Origin: Hymenopus coronatus | Lineage: Eukaryota > Arthropoda > Insecta > Mantodea > Hymenopodidae | Direction of reading: 5' to 3' | DNA length: 64,000 bases | Assembly (NCBI GenBank): GCA_030762935.1 | Contig: CM060900.1 | Location: 374,003,132 to 374,067,131, forward strand | Shown: positions 47,573-59,179 of the stretch, in pieces | Layout: each line of letters starts with the position of its first letter | Position numbering within the stretch: the first letter of the stretch is position 1 | The notes under the pieces: generated by a model | Seen by the model: only the letters and a program-made list of their open reading frames with translations | What the model was told of the DNA's origin: nothing | The model's database searches: none | Translations under genes and position numbers: made by a program

Positions 47573-48150
47573 CAGTGTTGCCAACATTTTTCATTCCATG
47601 GATAGTGCATAGAACTTAAAATTGTCATATTTTTGTCATTTGGATCTCCACTCTGACACCTTTTTTAATAAACTATATCATTATTTATATTAAAATTAAT
47701 ATTTGTAATAACTCACACATTTCACAGCCAGGTTTTCAAACTATAAGCTATATAAACGTTTTTAAAAAATTTGTATTATTCTTCCTGCCCAATGTTACAT
47801 TTATTATATGTAATAAGTTAAACTAATAAGTGCTAAACCAAGACTATGAACATAATAGTCTGACATATCTTATATGTTTTAAAAAATATAGGTATACTTC
47901 ATACTATTTTGGATCTTTAACCACACACTGCATGAGCAGTTACAACATCAGGTGCAATGCTATCCAGCAAAAGTCACACCATCACATCTGTACTAGAAAT
48001 AATATTGCACACCAAAAATAAATCAAAAAGTCATGCCATGGGTTGTTATAATAGGGATATAATTATTGTATAACACACATGCTAAGACTATCTTAATCAC
48101 ACCTAAATTATCTTATATTTCCATCTGGATTGTAAAGGTTGGCAACTCTG
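47573..48150. mobile_element. hAT-like MITE with 13-bp terminal inverted repeats
   Basis: The left end is CAGTGTTGCCAAC and the right end GTTGGCAACTCTG, whose reverse complement is CAGAGTTGCCAAC: 12 of 13 match, and CAG...GCCAAC is typical of hAT ends. The interior (578 bp total) has no transposase. The flanking octamers AGCAGACC and AGCAAGAG share only their first four bases, so the target duplication is eroded or absent. Confidence 0.55.
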
Positions 48151-48159
48151 AGCAAGAGA

Positions 48160-50045
48160 GGCAGTGTCAAAAGATATACTTAAATTTAAGTGAACCATGG
48201 AAAAGTAGCTAGCAATTTTAGCATATGAGGCCACTTATTGCAAAAAAGACCTGGCCCAGGTGTTAGGAGTACATAAATTATTCTTGATTTTGGCATGCTG
48301 TAGATAAAATTCACAGGTTATTAATAGTGTGAATCCTTTTGAGTTTTGTCAGGCTATGTTATGTTTCTGGAACATCCATTTGACTTTTCTAGGACCTTTT
48401 TTCTTCAAAAAAACTATATATTATATTATAACATCACTTAAAAGTGTGTGCGGTGGGATGCAAAATACATGCACATTGACAGTCTGATTAAAGATACATT
48501 TCCATACATCATTACAAGAATTTGTAATCACTTGAAATATGCGAATATTTATTGCAGAGAGTTTTCCAGATTTATAATTTTTTCAAGATGGCCTAAATAG
48601 GTCTCTCATATTCCATTAAACATAATCATTATTACAAAAGAAGGTATGGAAAAGAAATGTGTGTTCCTCCTTTCACACATGGTAATCCAACCTGATTCAT
48701 AAAGATTTTTACAGTTTGATTGTCAAATCAATTTTTATGGTTAATAGTAATAACTTATTTTTTTTGCTTTATATTTATGTAAAAAATGAATCACTAAGTA
48801 CATACTTTGAAGAAACACAAGTATTCCAAACATTAATATTCAGACAATTATCATCACTCCATACTACTTGAGTGTTGCTGGTATAAATTTACACATATTT
48901 TTGTTCAGACAGCTGAATTCTGGAAAGATAATGAAGTGAGTCACAGTAAATCTATGGGTAAGTGATGTGGTATTGGTGCAAGCAGCAAACTAAGGGCATT
49001 TTGTATGCATACAAATTTGCAGAGTGAAATGACTGTAAGTAAATTAAGAAAGTTTGTCAACCAAGTCTAAGCCAGGTTCTTATATTTCTGATTTTATTAC
49101 CGACATGAAAACAAAAAGAAAAACTGTTTATTTCGAAAAGGTTATCTATATGGCAAATTTGGATGCCTTTACCTAGCTCTACTGGGGGAACCAAACTTTA
49201 GACCTGGTATTGCATATAACATTAAGTTACATAACTTCATCTTGATGTGTCTAATAAAACTGTATGGGTTCAAAAGGGCAGAATAGTTCCAATTGTAGTA
49301 CATATATGTCTAATATAGATCAAAAGCATTTCTTATATCTGAACCTCTCAAAATAAAGCAGAAAGTATTTTTTTCAGCTTGGGAAGCTTTAAAATATAAG
49401 ACAGTAAATGTTTTAGTAATGGCTAATGGTACAAATACTTTTGACAATTATTTAAGCTCTACAGTTTTCATGATATAAACCTATGTCTATCTCAAGCTTC
49501 TCTATTTCATACAAAATGTAATAAAAATCAGCAAGACTTTGTGAGTAATTTACAGAGACATCCAGAAACATATTTTATTGCTCTAGCCAGTATCTCAAAC
49601 TCATGTTATTTTAAACAAAACATTTGATCCATTTTTAGAAGTTATAAATGAAGAAAACGGTTTCTGTGTAAAATGTTCATGGTTGATGAAAATTGCATAC
49701 TTATTATATTGCATTCCTTTCGGTTACAGCACTTAATTATAAAGTATATTAAAATTTATTCACAGACATAAGTTTTCTAAAAATATCCTAATGATTCATA
49801 AAATCTTATATATTAATTTCACAACCTATTAGCTCAGAAGCTAACAAAATATGAGACAAAGTTTAACTAATAGTTGCATACCTTCTAAGTACACAAATTT
49901 AATTTTATCTGATACATTTGTTTACTAAGGAAGATTGAATTACTGCTAAGTTTGTTTAGCAAGGAAGATAGATTTATTTGGTTAATTATACCATTTCTTT
50001 ATTTAAGTTTATCAGCAATAAGTTGTTTCCTCTTTCTTGCTTAAA
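48160..50045. other. Intronic sequence, no recognised features
   Basis: AT-rich, CpG-poor. There is a small local direct repeat near 49921-49978 (TAAGGAAGAT / CAAGGAAGAT). Nothing classifiable was seen. Confidence 0.4.
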
Positions 50046-50050
50046 CATTA

Positions 50051-50660
50051 TGCTCCATTCACATGACTTTCACTACCTGTTCCGCAAACAAACTACCCTT
50101 ACAAAAATTTATTCTTTTAACTGCATCATGTTAATTGAGATAAAGATTAGTAGAAATTGTCTGTTTACTAGTATGTAGAAGGGAGATAAGGAATACACTA
50201 GGCTAAAGTGATAGGCAAATCTTTTAAAAATTGGTCACTATAAGAAACAATTCTTTTGCATGGCCAGGAGTAAAAAAAGAGAGAGATGAAATGAAAGATG
50301 ACACCATTTGAGAAAAGTTAAGCAGTTTAAAACTGAAACCAATACCAATGAATATTTTGGAAACAGTTAACTCTATAAAAACATTGTGTATGACATAATT
50401 TGTGTGCTTTAATGAAATCTACAGTTTTTGTGTAGTAAGGTTTTGTTGATCTCTTATGGTTTACCAGTTGTGTGTAAGTCATTCAGAACAGAGAGCTCTA
50501 GAAGCTATTCCCAGAAAATTCAGGATGTACATTTTATGTCATATAAATATCTTTAATATATAGTATTTTAATAAAAATCATTAAAGTTATTTTTGAAAAA
50601 ATTACAATTTTCAAAAAATTTTCCATGTAATGGGTAGTTTAGGGTGGGGGGATTTTTCTA
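50051..50660. repeat. Unclassified dispersed repeat, copy 2
   Basis: It aligns over its length with 15673-16262, sharing GAGATAAAGATTAG-like, GGAATACACTAGGC, GCCAGGAGTAAAA, AGAAGCTATTCCCA and CAATTTTCAAAAAATTTTCC blocks. It also aligns with 51120-51346 over the first 230 bp. There is no coding content. Confidence 0.7.
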
Positions 50661-51119
50661 AAAATCTTTGTCACATCCTTGGAAAATACTAAACTTGATT
50701 ATCAAGTTTGGTATTTTACTAACTTTTGATTTTTGAGATGTGCTGCCTAGACACACGCAAACGCACGCTCATGCCCACCCCCACCCCCACACATACCCAC
50801 ACCCACATGCACACACACATTTTTCCAAACTAGTTTTTTTTGTTTTGTGTCAAGGGGCACTAAACATGTATTCCTGGTGAAAACACAGTATCAAATGTTT
50901 GGGTGGAATACAATACCTTCTCTAACTACCATGTATGTATATAGTATTTGGTAGAGAAAGTAAAAATAACCAACTCTGTTATTAATAACAAAGTATATCC
51001 CAACTGCACATAGAATTTGTTTTTATTACCCTAATATTTAATTTAGCTATCTTCAATGATTTCTGAGAAAACTGGTCATTTATACCTGATGCCATTCAGA
51101 GAGAGACAGAGAAAATCAC

Positions 51120-51346
51120 TCATGCGTTCCATTTACATGACCTCTTATCTACATCATGCTGATCAAGATAACCACTACCAGAAACGGTCTTATTACTAGT
51201 TCCTTAGAATAGAAGGGAAATAAAGGAATATACTAGGCTAAAGTGATAGTCAAATCTTTTAAAAGCTGTTGCTATGAAATTATCATTGAAATTCAGTTCT
51301 CCTTCCATGGCCAGGAGTAAAACAAAAGAGATGTGAAATGAGCGAG
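51120..51346. repeat. Unclassified dispersed repeat, copy 3 (partial)
   Basis: TACATCATGCTGATCAAGAT ... AAGGAATATACTAGGCTAAA / GTGATAGTCAAATCTTTTAA ... GGCCAGGAGTAAAAC matches copy 2 closely. The downstream half is missing because it is followed by unrelated sequence and the SINE at 51.4 kb. Confidence 0.7.
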
Positions 51347-51404
51347 GACTTCCTATCTGACAATCTATTTGTTCTGCAAAAAATTATTGTTACGAAAGAC
51401 AATT

Positions 51405-51678
51405 TTTTTTTTTTATTGCTTCATTTGTATAGCCCTCTTTAACATCAATGGTCATATCAGGGGCTTTCACTTGTGAAACTGTAGGTTCAGAACATTAGGT
51501 TAAACTTTATATTACTAAACACACGCACATTCACTCTCACATTCATACTTCCAGACTCTATGGGGGATAGGGAATAATTCTGGTTAAAGAAAAATTCCCC
51601 ACCCCAGCCGGGAATCGAACCCGGTACCTCCGGGTGAAAAGTCAGCTCACTGACCACTCGACCACGGAGGCAGTCTTA
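51405..51678 (-). repeat. SINE family 2 (tRNA-derived), well preserved
   Basis: On the minus strand the head reads GCCTCCGTGGTCGAGTGGTC (A box) and ACCGGGTTCGATTCCCGGC (a perfect B box). The body contains TAGGGAATAATTCTGG-type sequence in reverse, and an A tail follows. AAAGACAATT flanks it exactly at 51395-51404 and 51679-51688, a 10-bp target duplication. The older relative is at 47.2 kb. Confidence 0.93.
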
Positions 51679-52539
51679 AAAGACAATTGTTGACAGTAAG
51701 CTAAGCTTTAAATTTTGGTAGGATGTGTAAAATTAGAGTTTATTACTTTATCTGGCATGTGTGTACAAAGAGTGCCAAAAAATTCTCATTGCACCTGGCA
51801 TCTACATCACATTATTTATCGTTGTGTATGGCCTTGTGAAACTATGGCTGGTTGCTTTAGACTACGATGCAAGAGTGAGCCACTCCTGCTAAACAATCAC
51901 ACCAATAACCACAACAAGGGTTACAAAATGGCTTAGAAACCAAATATATATTTATGTTGTCAATCATTTGGCTTAAAATTAAAGAGTGACTGCATCCAAT
52001 TTGGCATACAGACCTCTTATCGTGATTGCTACTCATACCTTATGGGCTACTGCAGGATACATCTAGAAAAAAAAAAAAAAGCAAAATCCACCACAGATTA
52101 GCTTTGGCACTGAGCATACAATGCACATAGTAGGCAGAAAATGTATTGTATTCCACCCAAAAACTCTATATGATATTTCACCAGACATTTTTGATTTGAG
52201 GACCCCTGAATAAATATAAAAACAAGTTTTTAGATAAATGTCTGTGTGTGTTCATGTGCATGCATGCATGGGTGTATGCATGTGTTTGGACAACGCAACT
52301 AAAAAATGGAAACTTGGTTTTTAAGATTAGTATCTTACAAGGATGTGATATCAAGATTTTCAGGACAATGCACACATCCCAAACTAATTTTTACATGGAA
52401 GATTTTTTTGAAATTCATGATTTTCTAAAAAAATGCCTTTTTGATTTTTATTAAAATGCTGTATATTAAATATATTTACATGACAAATAAAATGAATCTT
52501 CTGAATTTATTGGAAATAGCCCCTGAAGTTTTCCTCATT

Positions 52540-54024
52540 CTGAATTACTTTTGCATAGCTGATAAACCGTAAGAGATGGACAAAAACTTATTACAAGATG
52601 CAACTCTCTGCCAAAGACCAAATTGACTGGTGTTAACCTGATGGTTTCATGGGTTGAAAAGCAGTATGCCAGCAAGAAAAGTGGCACTATGATGCCCCAG
52701 TCTCTCTGATGATTTGCCACAACCTTCCTCAAAAGTTCTTATAGAGTCTTTATGTACCACTTAACCATGCCTTCTGAATGTGAGTGAACAGCAATGTTGT
52801 CATTGAATCTGGGTTGCCTCTTTCTCCCTGTCATAGCATCAACTCCTGGTTTTCGAAGTGGGCACAGCTGTTATCTTGACTGCCTCCATTCTAAATGCTG
52901 CTGTTAATGCCTCATCTTATAGTCACAGAGCATCAGGCCCTGTCAAATCTCAGCATCAAACATCCAGTCGATGAAGGCATAGGCAGCTTCCTCGGTCACG
53001 TAACTAGGCGGTAGGTTCACCAGTGCTTTGTTCACAAGCTGCTCTATAACCAGGGCGCACCCCTGGATCGTCTCCCCTGGCTGCTGCAGCCTTGATTTAA
53101 GCTGACTGCAGTATGCTGCAGCCAAGCAATGGTTCTCAAGGGTCTCCCAAAAGTCTCTGGATATTGCCAGCTTAAATATAGCTTACTTTTCTACATTTTA
53201 GTGTAAGGTATTTTGACATTTTAGAGGTTGATATGCCATTCCGAACTTATTATTATTTTTTTGTTTTTAATATATTTAATGAATGTGGATTATTTCTTGT
53301 TGAGGAGGATCACATTCAGTACTTCTGCTGCCCATCCCTGGAAGCTTGCTATCAGCTGTGTGACTCCTTCTGTTGACCATTGGTTGTGGGTAGCGACGGT
53401 GGAATATTTTGAAGGTTGACATCCTGTTGCACTTGGGTAGCTTGATGCACGCAGTTGTATTATATCTGGTCATCTTGATCTTCAAGTTTTTCAGTCATCC
53501 ATGAGCATATGTGGCCTTTAGTTCCTTGGAGCCACTGCCAACTCTTCCCTCCAGGGCATTAATCCATTCTCTGAGTCTTTCAGGGCATCAATGCGATAGT
53601 CAAGGTTGTTCATCATTCCCCAAGCTCTCCCACTTTTCCTACCAGCTTCTCTATGCCCCTCTTCATGATGCCAGTTGTTCATTGATTTTACTAGAGAGTT
53701 CCATTTTTATTTTCTCCATTGCCGACTCCATTTTATCTTCCATCTTCTCCATGCTGAACTGCATTTTTTAAAATTTTTTATTCCATTTTCTCTATCTTCA
53801 TCTCTATTTTAGATTCCATTTTCTATTCCAACATGCTCTCCATTCTGATTTTCATTTCTTCCATTCCAAATTTCATTTTCCCATCAATGTCCTCCATTCC
53901 AGAATTCATTTCTTCCTTTTTCTGCATTCCTGATTTCATTTTTGTCTTCATTTCCTTCATTTTGGCCAACAAAATTTCCATCATCTCCTCCTTCTTGATG
54001 TAAAAATTCTACTCCTGACACCAA
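52540..54024 (-). pseudogene. Gypsy (csRN1-like) with internal deletion: gag joined to integrase
   Basis: Downstream of the 5' LTR the minus strand has a primer-binding-like TTGGTGTCAGGAGTAG and a lysine/glutamate-rich coiled-coil gag start (MKEMKTKMKSGMQKKEEM). A capsid part follows with YCSQLKSRLQQPGETIQG and PPSYVTEEAAYAFIDW. After about 52.83 kb it jumps directly to integrase sequence: KVVANHQRDW, VPLFLLAYCFSTHETIRLTP and VNLVFGREL. The zinc knuckle, protease, RT, RNase H and first half of integrase are missing, so a deletion of several kilobases removed them. Stops are scattered. The gag resembles the copy at 26-27 kb. Confidence 0.88.
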
Positions 54025-54384
54025 TGTAACAATTAATGTATTGACTCAAAAATTGCTTACAAACAAAAGTTTTAATTCACTGCTGCATACCAATTTACTG
54101 GATGTGTAGAAAGTTGATGGCTCTTTCATGCTACTGCATGATAACACTTCAATTGAGACAGACTCAAGACCCACTAAATTGGCTTGCAACTCTTCCTTAT
54201 ATAGCTGTAAATGACATCACAGATATTTCTAGAAGCTAGTGGAAGAACCTAGCATGTGCTAATTGATGTTTCACATTCCAAGGCTTCCACTTACTGGCAT
54301 ATCACATCCTGTGTTAACTACATTTCAGCACTGCCAACTCACATACCAGGGCAAATATGAGAATAGCCGCATATAGCACTATCA
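54025..54384 (-). repeat. Gypsy 5' LTR
   Basis: On the minus strand the LTR runs from TGATAGTGCTATATGCGG to ATTAATTGTTACA, 360 bp. The primer-binding-like TTGGTGTCAGGAG follows immediately. It aligns with the plus-strand LTR at 13143-13524 (GGAAGCCTTGGAATGTGA, GGAAGAGTTG, GAGTCAATA). Confidence 0.82.
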
Positions 54385-54416
54385 TGATTCCACTTTCCAT
54401 AACATGTACATATATA

Positions 54417-54600
54417 TAAAATGTGTAATGCCTGCTTTTACTATATGGGCGCCGTAGGCAAAGAAACTGATGATACATGGAATAAAAAATGTTGCACCAG
54501 TAGAATGCAATGGTGGGGGAAACCAGAAAACCCTTAGAAAACCCACCCTTTGTGGGTTTTGTTCACTACAAATCCCACATGCAGTCGCCTGGGAGCCATA
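54417..54600 (-). repeat. SINE family 1, copy 4 (5'-truncated)
   Basis: The reverse complement shows the family 1 body from GTCGCCTGGGAGCC back to the GTAATGCCTGCTTTTACTAT end. The tRNA head is missing and the core is diverged. It abuts the outer end of the Gypsy LTR. Confidence 0.75.
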
Positions 54601-54720
54601 GCCAATACCATCATTTGTCCTAGCCCATTGAACTTCTGTAATCCTAAAACCTTAAAAATCACATAGAACTGAATTTTTGTTATTTCTACAGATACAGCAC
54701 TTTTGCTTAGCATGGTAATA

Positions 54721-54774
54721 TTCTTCTTCTTCTTCTTCTTCTTCTTCTTCTTCTTCTTCTTCTTCTTCTTCTTC
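54721..54774 (+). repeat. (TTC)n microsatellite
   Basis: About 18 TTC units are present. The polylysine frame on the minus strand is an artefact of this tract. Confidence 0.96.
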
Positions 54775-54943
54775 TCCTCTTCCAAAATATTACCCTCTTC
54801 TTTGTAGGACTGATGCATCTAAGGACTTACAACTTTGGTCAGTAGCCTGTAGAGCAGCAAGCAAACTTTGATCATAGCATATCCAGGATAGGTGATCAGC
54901 TCAATGCCTGGAATGACAGTGAAGAAGTAGGGAGTGAAATGCA

Positions 54944-55429
54944 GTGATGAAAAGAGGGATAGGAGTATTTTTAGTCCTCCTCGACCGCGGCCTTACTTTC
55001 ACTCCACATGTCAGGGAGAAGATCGGTATGGGACACGCTGCCCTATGGCAGTTGTTTCCCATCTTCCGCTCCACCATGCCTACACACCTAAAACTTCTGC
55101 TGTACTTCATGGTCATCCCGCCCCTGATGCTGTACGGCTACGAGGTCTGGGGTTCAGTGGCTCGTTCCACCATCCCCAGGCTGCAGACCGTGCAGAACAG
55201 GGCACTGAGGATGATATATGGCACAGACTGTAGATTCCCATCCCACATTCTCCACTCCCACTCCGGAATCCCTTACATAGTGGACGTTGTGCGAGAAAGA
55301 GCTCACACAATCTACACTAAGCTTGCTCCTCACCCAAATCCTCTGGTGAATACTCTCTGTCTCCACGACCACACGCTGCCTAGGAGACGTGTAAGCTACC
55401 GACTTCCCAAGGACGCCTTGGGATGGTAG
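54944..55429 (+). pseudogene. LINE (Jockey/CR1-like) polymerase C-terminal remnant
   Basis: The frame reads LDRGLTFTPHVREKIGMGH, then LKLLLYFMVIPPLMLYGYEV followed by WGSVARS, then LQTVQNRALRMIYGTDCRF and VVRERAHTIYTKLAPHPNPL, ending DALGW-stop. This matches the post-RT segment of Jockey-type retrotransposons (LGVxLDxxLTFxPHV ... KLxLYKxxIRPxMxYGxxVWG ... LQxxQNxxLRxI). It is an open frame, unusually intact and GC/CpG-richer than its surroundings, so the insertion is probably young. RT proper is absent; the copy is 5'-truncated. Confidence 0.88.
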
Positions 55430-55462
55430 TTTTTGGTCGCCTCTCCCTTCTTTACAGTATCA

Positions 55463-55515
55463 CCCACCAAGTTAAGCAGCATCGGGCTCGGACACAACTC
55501 GGATGGGTGACCGTC
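55463..55515 (+). repeat. 5S rRNA-derived block 1
   Basis: CACCAAGTTAAGCAGCATC, GGGCTCGG and CTCGGATGGGTGACCG match the internal control region of metazoan 5S rRNA (AAGTTAAGCAGCGTCGGGC ... TTGGATGGGTGACCG). It covers box A to box C but lacks the 5' third and the 3' end. It starts 34 bp after the LINE stop codon, so it is part of the LINE tail or of a SINE3-type partner, not a functional 5S gene. Confidence 0.8.
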
Positions 55516-55628
55516 AAGTTGTTCTCCGACCAGATTCTGCAACACTGGCTTTCCCCCACCCCCTACCTACATCCTTTCAGTTCTCCCCGCTAGCTGGCAC
55601 TGCTTTCCTTGACAGCCCACAAGCGGCT

Positions 55629-55680
55629 GGCCAAGTTAAGAAGCATCAGGCCTGGTCCCTTCCTGGGTGGCCAACCACTC
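55629..55680 (+). repeat. 5S rRNA-derived block 2 (degenerate)
   Basis: GGCCAAGTTAAGAAGCATCA with GGCCTGG and CTGGGTGGCCAACC repeats the block 166 bp upstream with more substitutions. The same order of box A-like and box C-like parts indicates a second copy. Confidence 0.6.
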
Positions 55681-56223
55681 CAGTAGGTAAGCCAGCCCGC
55701 GCTGGCAGCACAAAGGGAAACACCCTGCCCACATTACTTCGACACAGACATAAACGCTTGCATAAGACTACATCTTTTATATTGCACGGGTAAATCCACA
55801 AGAAAAGGGGATAGGTATTGTGGTGATTTGCCCCCGCCCGAGTACACTCGGGCGACTAGTTCCTGCTCCTGGCTCCTGGTATCACCTTACCTGGTTACTA
55901 ATCTCCTACAAATATTCATTCAGGTTGAGGTTAATTTCTCATATATTTGGAGTGCTACTTTACAGAGAGGAAACATATTAATATATACAGAATTTACTAA
56001 AGGCCTTAACAGTTTCATTTCATGTCAATGTATAGAATTACTACTGCAAACTTTAATTCATTTACACCCAGTAACTAATATTGCCTTCATGTTTAATGTG
56101 TCACTGCTTACTGAAACAAACTATGTCATAAAGCAGAAACTATGTATTAAAGTCAACCTGCTCTCCCCTCACAAAAAAATAACAACATATAATTTACATG
56201 CAGATGATCATCATAAAACTTAC

Positions 56224-56373
56224 CTTCTCAATTTGACAGAATTCCACATGTCTTCTTAATGTTTCTAAGTAGTTGAGGGCATTGATGTAGTTGAGAGCAT
56301 AACAGTGATAGGCTTGTGAAACTGAATCAGCCTCTGAACTCTGAAAGCATAATTCCTCTCTTTTATTGCTTTT
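56224..56373 (-). CDS. Exon 2 seen of PLEKHG-type RhoGEF: central DH domain
   Basis: This internal exon of 50 codons is in phase 0 at both ends. It contains AYHCYALNYINALNYL followed by a basic stretch and the ending VEFCQIEK, typical of the DH helices just before the catalytic conserved region 3. The donor GAGAAG|GTAAGT is near consensus. The acceptor GTATGTTTTAG|AAAAGC has a good pyrimidine tract. A weaker in-phase acceptor, GCTTTCAG|AGT (first base 56340), would remove 11 residues (KSNKREELCFQ) and give a spacing closer to what I recall for vertebrate relatives, so the start is ambiguous. The next exon opens with WCN, completing the EK-WC motif common at this point in PLEKHG DH domains. 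The intervening intron is 34 kb and is filled with transposon remains. Confidence 0.85.
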
Positions 56374-56389
56374 CTAAAACATACACAGT

Positions 56390-59170
56390 AAAAATTATAC
56401 TTATTATATGCTTATTTTTCAGTAATTTTGCAATAAAATTTGGGAGGAAAATATGCTAGACTATTTTTATGGAAATAACTGTGATTACTTGGTATGCATA
56501 TTATAACTAAGAATCATCACAAGTATAAGTGTAAGAAAATTGCACAGTAGATTTAGAATAGCTCTTAAGCCATCTGATTGAATGGAAATTATTTTCAATT
56601 TTTTTTTTCATACAGCTGGTTTAACCAGAATGGGCTAGCTAATGGAATACTCTTCACTTACAAGTGACTTAAAGAAGAGCATCAATATGTCATTTTATTT
56701 ATATCAGTTAAAGAAGAAAAATATGTTGGAATTTAGAAGACAATTTTAAGATTCCATTTGAATAAGTAGTACATTTTAGGGCACTATATATTGTAAAATA
56801 AACTTACAACTCAGAACTTACAGAAATAATTGGCCTAATGATTTCTTGAACACAGAAACTCTTGCTGTAACTCTTTTATTCTTGTAAAATAAACCATTCG
56901 TTTACTCTCCTACAGGTATCACAATCCAGCTGGACACTAGCTCATGAGAAATGTGAGGGAATCAAAGGTTTTGTAATGCACATGTGACATCAAAATTGAG
57001 GATGCAAACTGAGATGCTAAAACTACATATGTATAAAAATACATGATGCAATACATAGTTTCGCAAATAACCTATTAGCAAGATAACTGCTAATGTATGG
57101 CTAATGTGATAATTACTTGGTTGATTGTATAATTGATAAATTCTGTGATTTTACCCCTTTTCCACATAACTTTACCCCATATCTCTTCAGTCAAATGAAC
57201 TAGTCACCTCTCACTGGCTGCTATTTTAGAATAGGGTATTGTGCAGTACAAAATAGTTCCTTAACATGACCATTTATCAAAATATATTCAAAGTAAATTT
57301 TTAAAATTAGGGTCTCATAATGCTACGAATCAAATTTATTACATACAAGCATTAATGCATCTGGAATGCATGTAAACTCTTATCATTAAATTGATAGGAG
57401 GATCCTTTGCTTCAAACCTGCCTCTCAGGATAGTGATAACATGTACATATATCATGAAAGCATGTATATAATTTTTACTGGCTATCCTTACATGGCACAT
57501 GGCTTACATTATAAACTGTACATTAGCCAATCATGGGAAAGGGAACCATAATGTAGTGCAGAGGAATAGACCTCTGTGAGACAAGATTATAGGAAACAAG
57601 GATTTGTTGTCACAGTCTAGTCGTGAACAAATGACACCAGAAACCTTGCTAGAAAAATTTCCTTAAAACTTAAGATACTTCTGCTCTAGAGTGTTTTTTA
57701 GAATGTGATGAGTCTGCCTCACTCTTCATCCAAAGGCAGCCTGACTTTAAAGTTTGGGATTAGGGTGTTTGCGGCTGTTGCCAAGTCTTCCACTTACTGG
57801 TCCCTTAACTGAGGCATGATTCTCAACTTGCAAGCAGTGTCTCCAGGAAACAGATTTTACTCTGTTGCCTCTTGCCCCTAGTACAGAGTCATCTTTTATT
57901 TGCTAATGGTTATTGCTCAGTAGTAGGGAGAGTTGTCCCATTAGAAGGCCATCATTTTTTGGAGAAAACTATACATATTCTGATCATAAACATGTATGTT
58001 ACGGCACTTATAAATCTTAAAAGAGTTAGGGTGCTAGTGATCTTGTAGTTTAATGCCCTCAAATATTCATCAACATCTTAAAGCAGGTGTTCAAAATTTT
58101 ATCTCTGCATCCATTTTCAAAGCTCACTCCTGCTGTAGTTCTTCAATGGGAGTGCTCTAAGAATACTTTAAAGATTAATCTAGAGCAAAAGAAGCGAAGT
58201 ATTAAACTACAAGGTGAATTAGGTAGCTGGGTGATTTTGAATACCAGGTGATAAGTCCACTGCAACCTAGTCAAATTTGACCACATATGGCTTTGAATTA
58301 AACTTTGTCTAATAGGAGTAGAACCACAAGCTAATGAATCACCATACATGTGTGCACAAGAACCTCATTTATCTGGCCCTCATTAATCCAGATTTCCTGT
58401 TTATATGGCTTCATTTTTTGTGTACTTTTCCTTTTTTAACATGAAAATGTGTGGTGTATAGTTGGTACGGTATGGTATATGTACAGTTATTATGTTGGCA
58501 CCACAGGTAGCATAGGAGTGCCAGTCCCACCCTTTCATTTGCTGTTACTATGACCAGTGTGGTTTGCTCTTTTATTCCTGCATTTTGAGTGTGCAGAAGA
58601 GCATGCAGAAAGAAATAATGCCTCTTGCATAGACAATAGCATAGCTGGAAAATTAATGGTTTACCAGAGCATTAACTGGAAACAACTGCAGCCAAACTGA
58701 TATCAGTGAAACGTGCAAGTGGTTATGCTGATCTTAATCACTACATATCTAACGAAAGAAACTTGCGCACTATATCAGTAAATAAACTTGAGTAGACTAT
58801 AGTAAAAATGGAGTTGTGCCAAAAAGTTATGTCTAATAATTGCCAAAATGAAAGGTTTATGCTATATTGAATATAAGTGTATATTAAAGTTTTTGCATTT
58901 AGGAGAATATATGCAGATTTTCGATAATCCAGATTACATCTGGTCCTGGTCCCACTTAGTCTAGATAAACAAGGTTCTTGTATACTGACTAGGAGCCTAT
59001 CACTATACTCATATTGTAAATACCTCAAAAGTTGCCCCGTGTAATCTGTGTGGTGAAAGAAGACCATCCTCCAAATATAAGTTGCTGTTTTCAACTTGAA
59101 GTACTCCCAAATTAATTGTACGTGTTTTTTAACATATAGGAAATAGGAGAATCTGGTAGATTGGCTTCAT
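56390..59170. other. Intronic sequence, no recognised features
   Basis: AT-rich sequence of the 5.2-kb intron. No exon, RNA or known element was recognised on either strand. Confidence 0.4.
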
Positions 59171-59179
59171 AATGTGCAT

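Noticed and set aside
54534..54818. Polylysine-containing minus-strand frame
   Set aside because: It is caused by the TTC microsatellite joined to SINE sequence.
55463..55515. Functional 5S rRNA gene
   Set aside because: Only the central third is present, with no 5' or 3' thirds, and it sits in a LINE tail.
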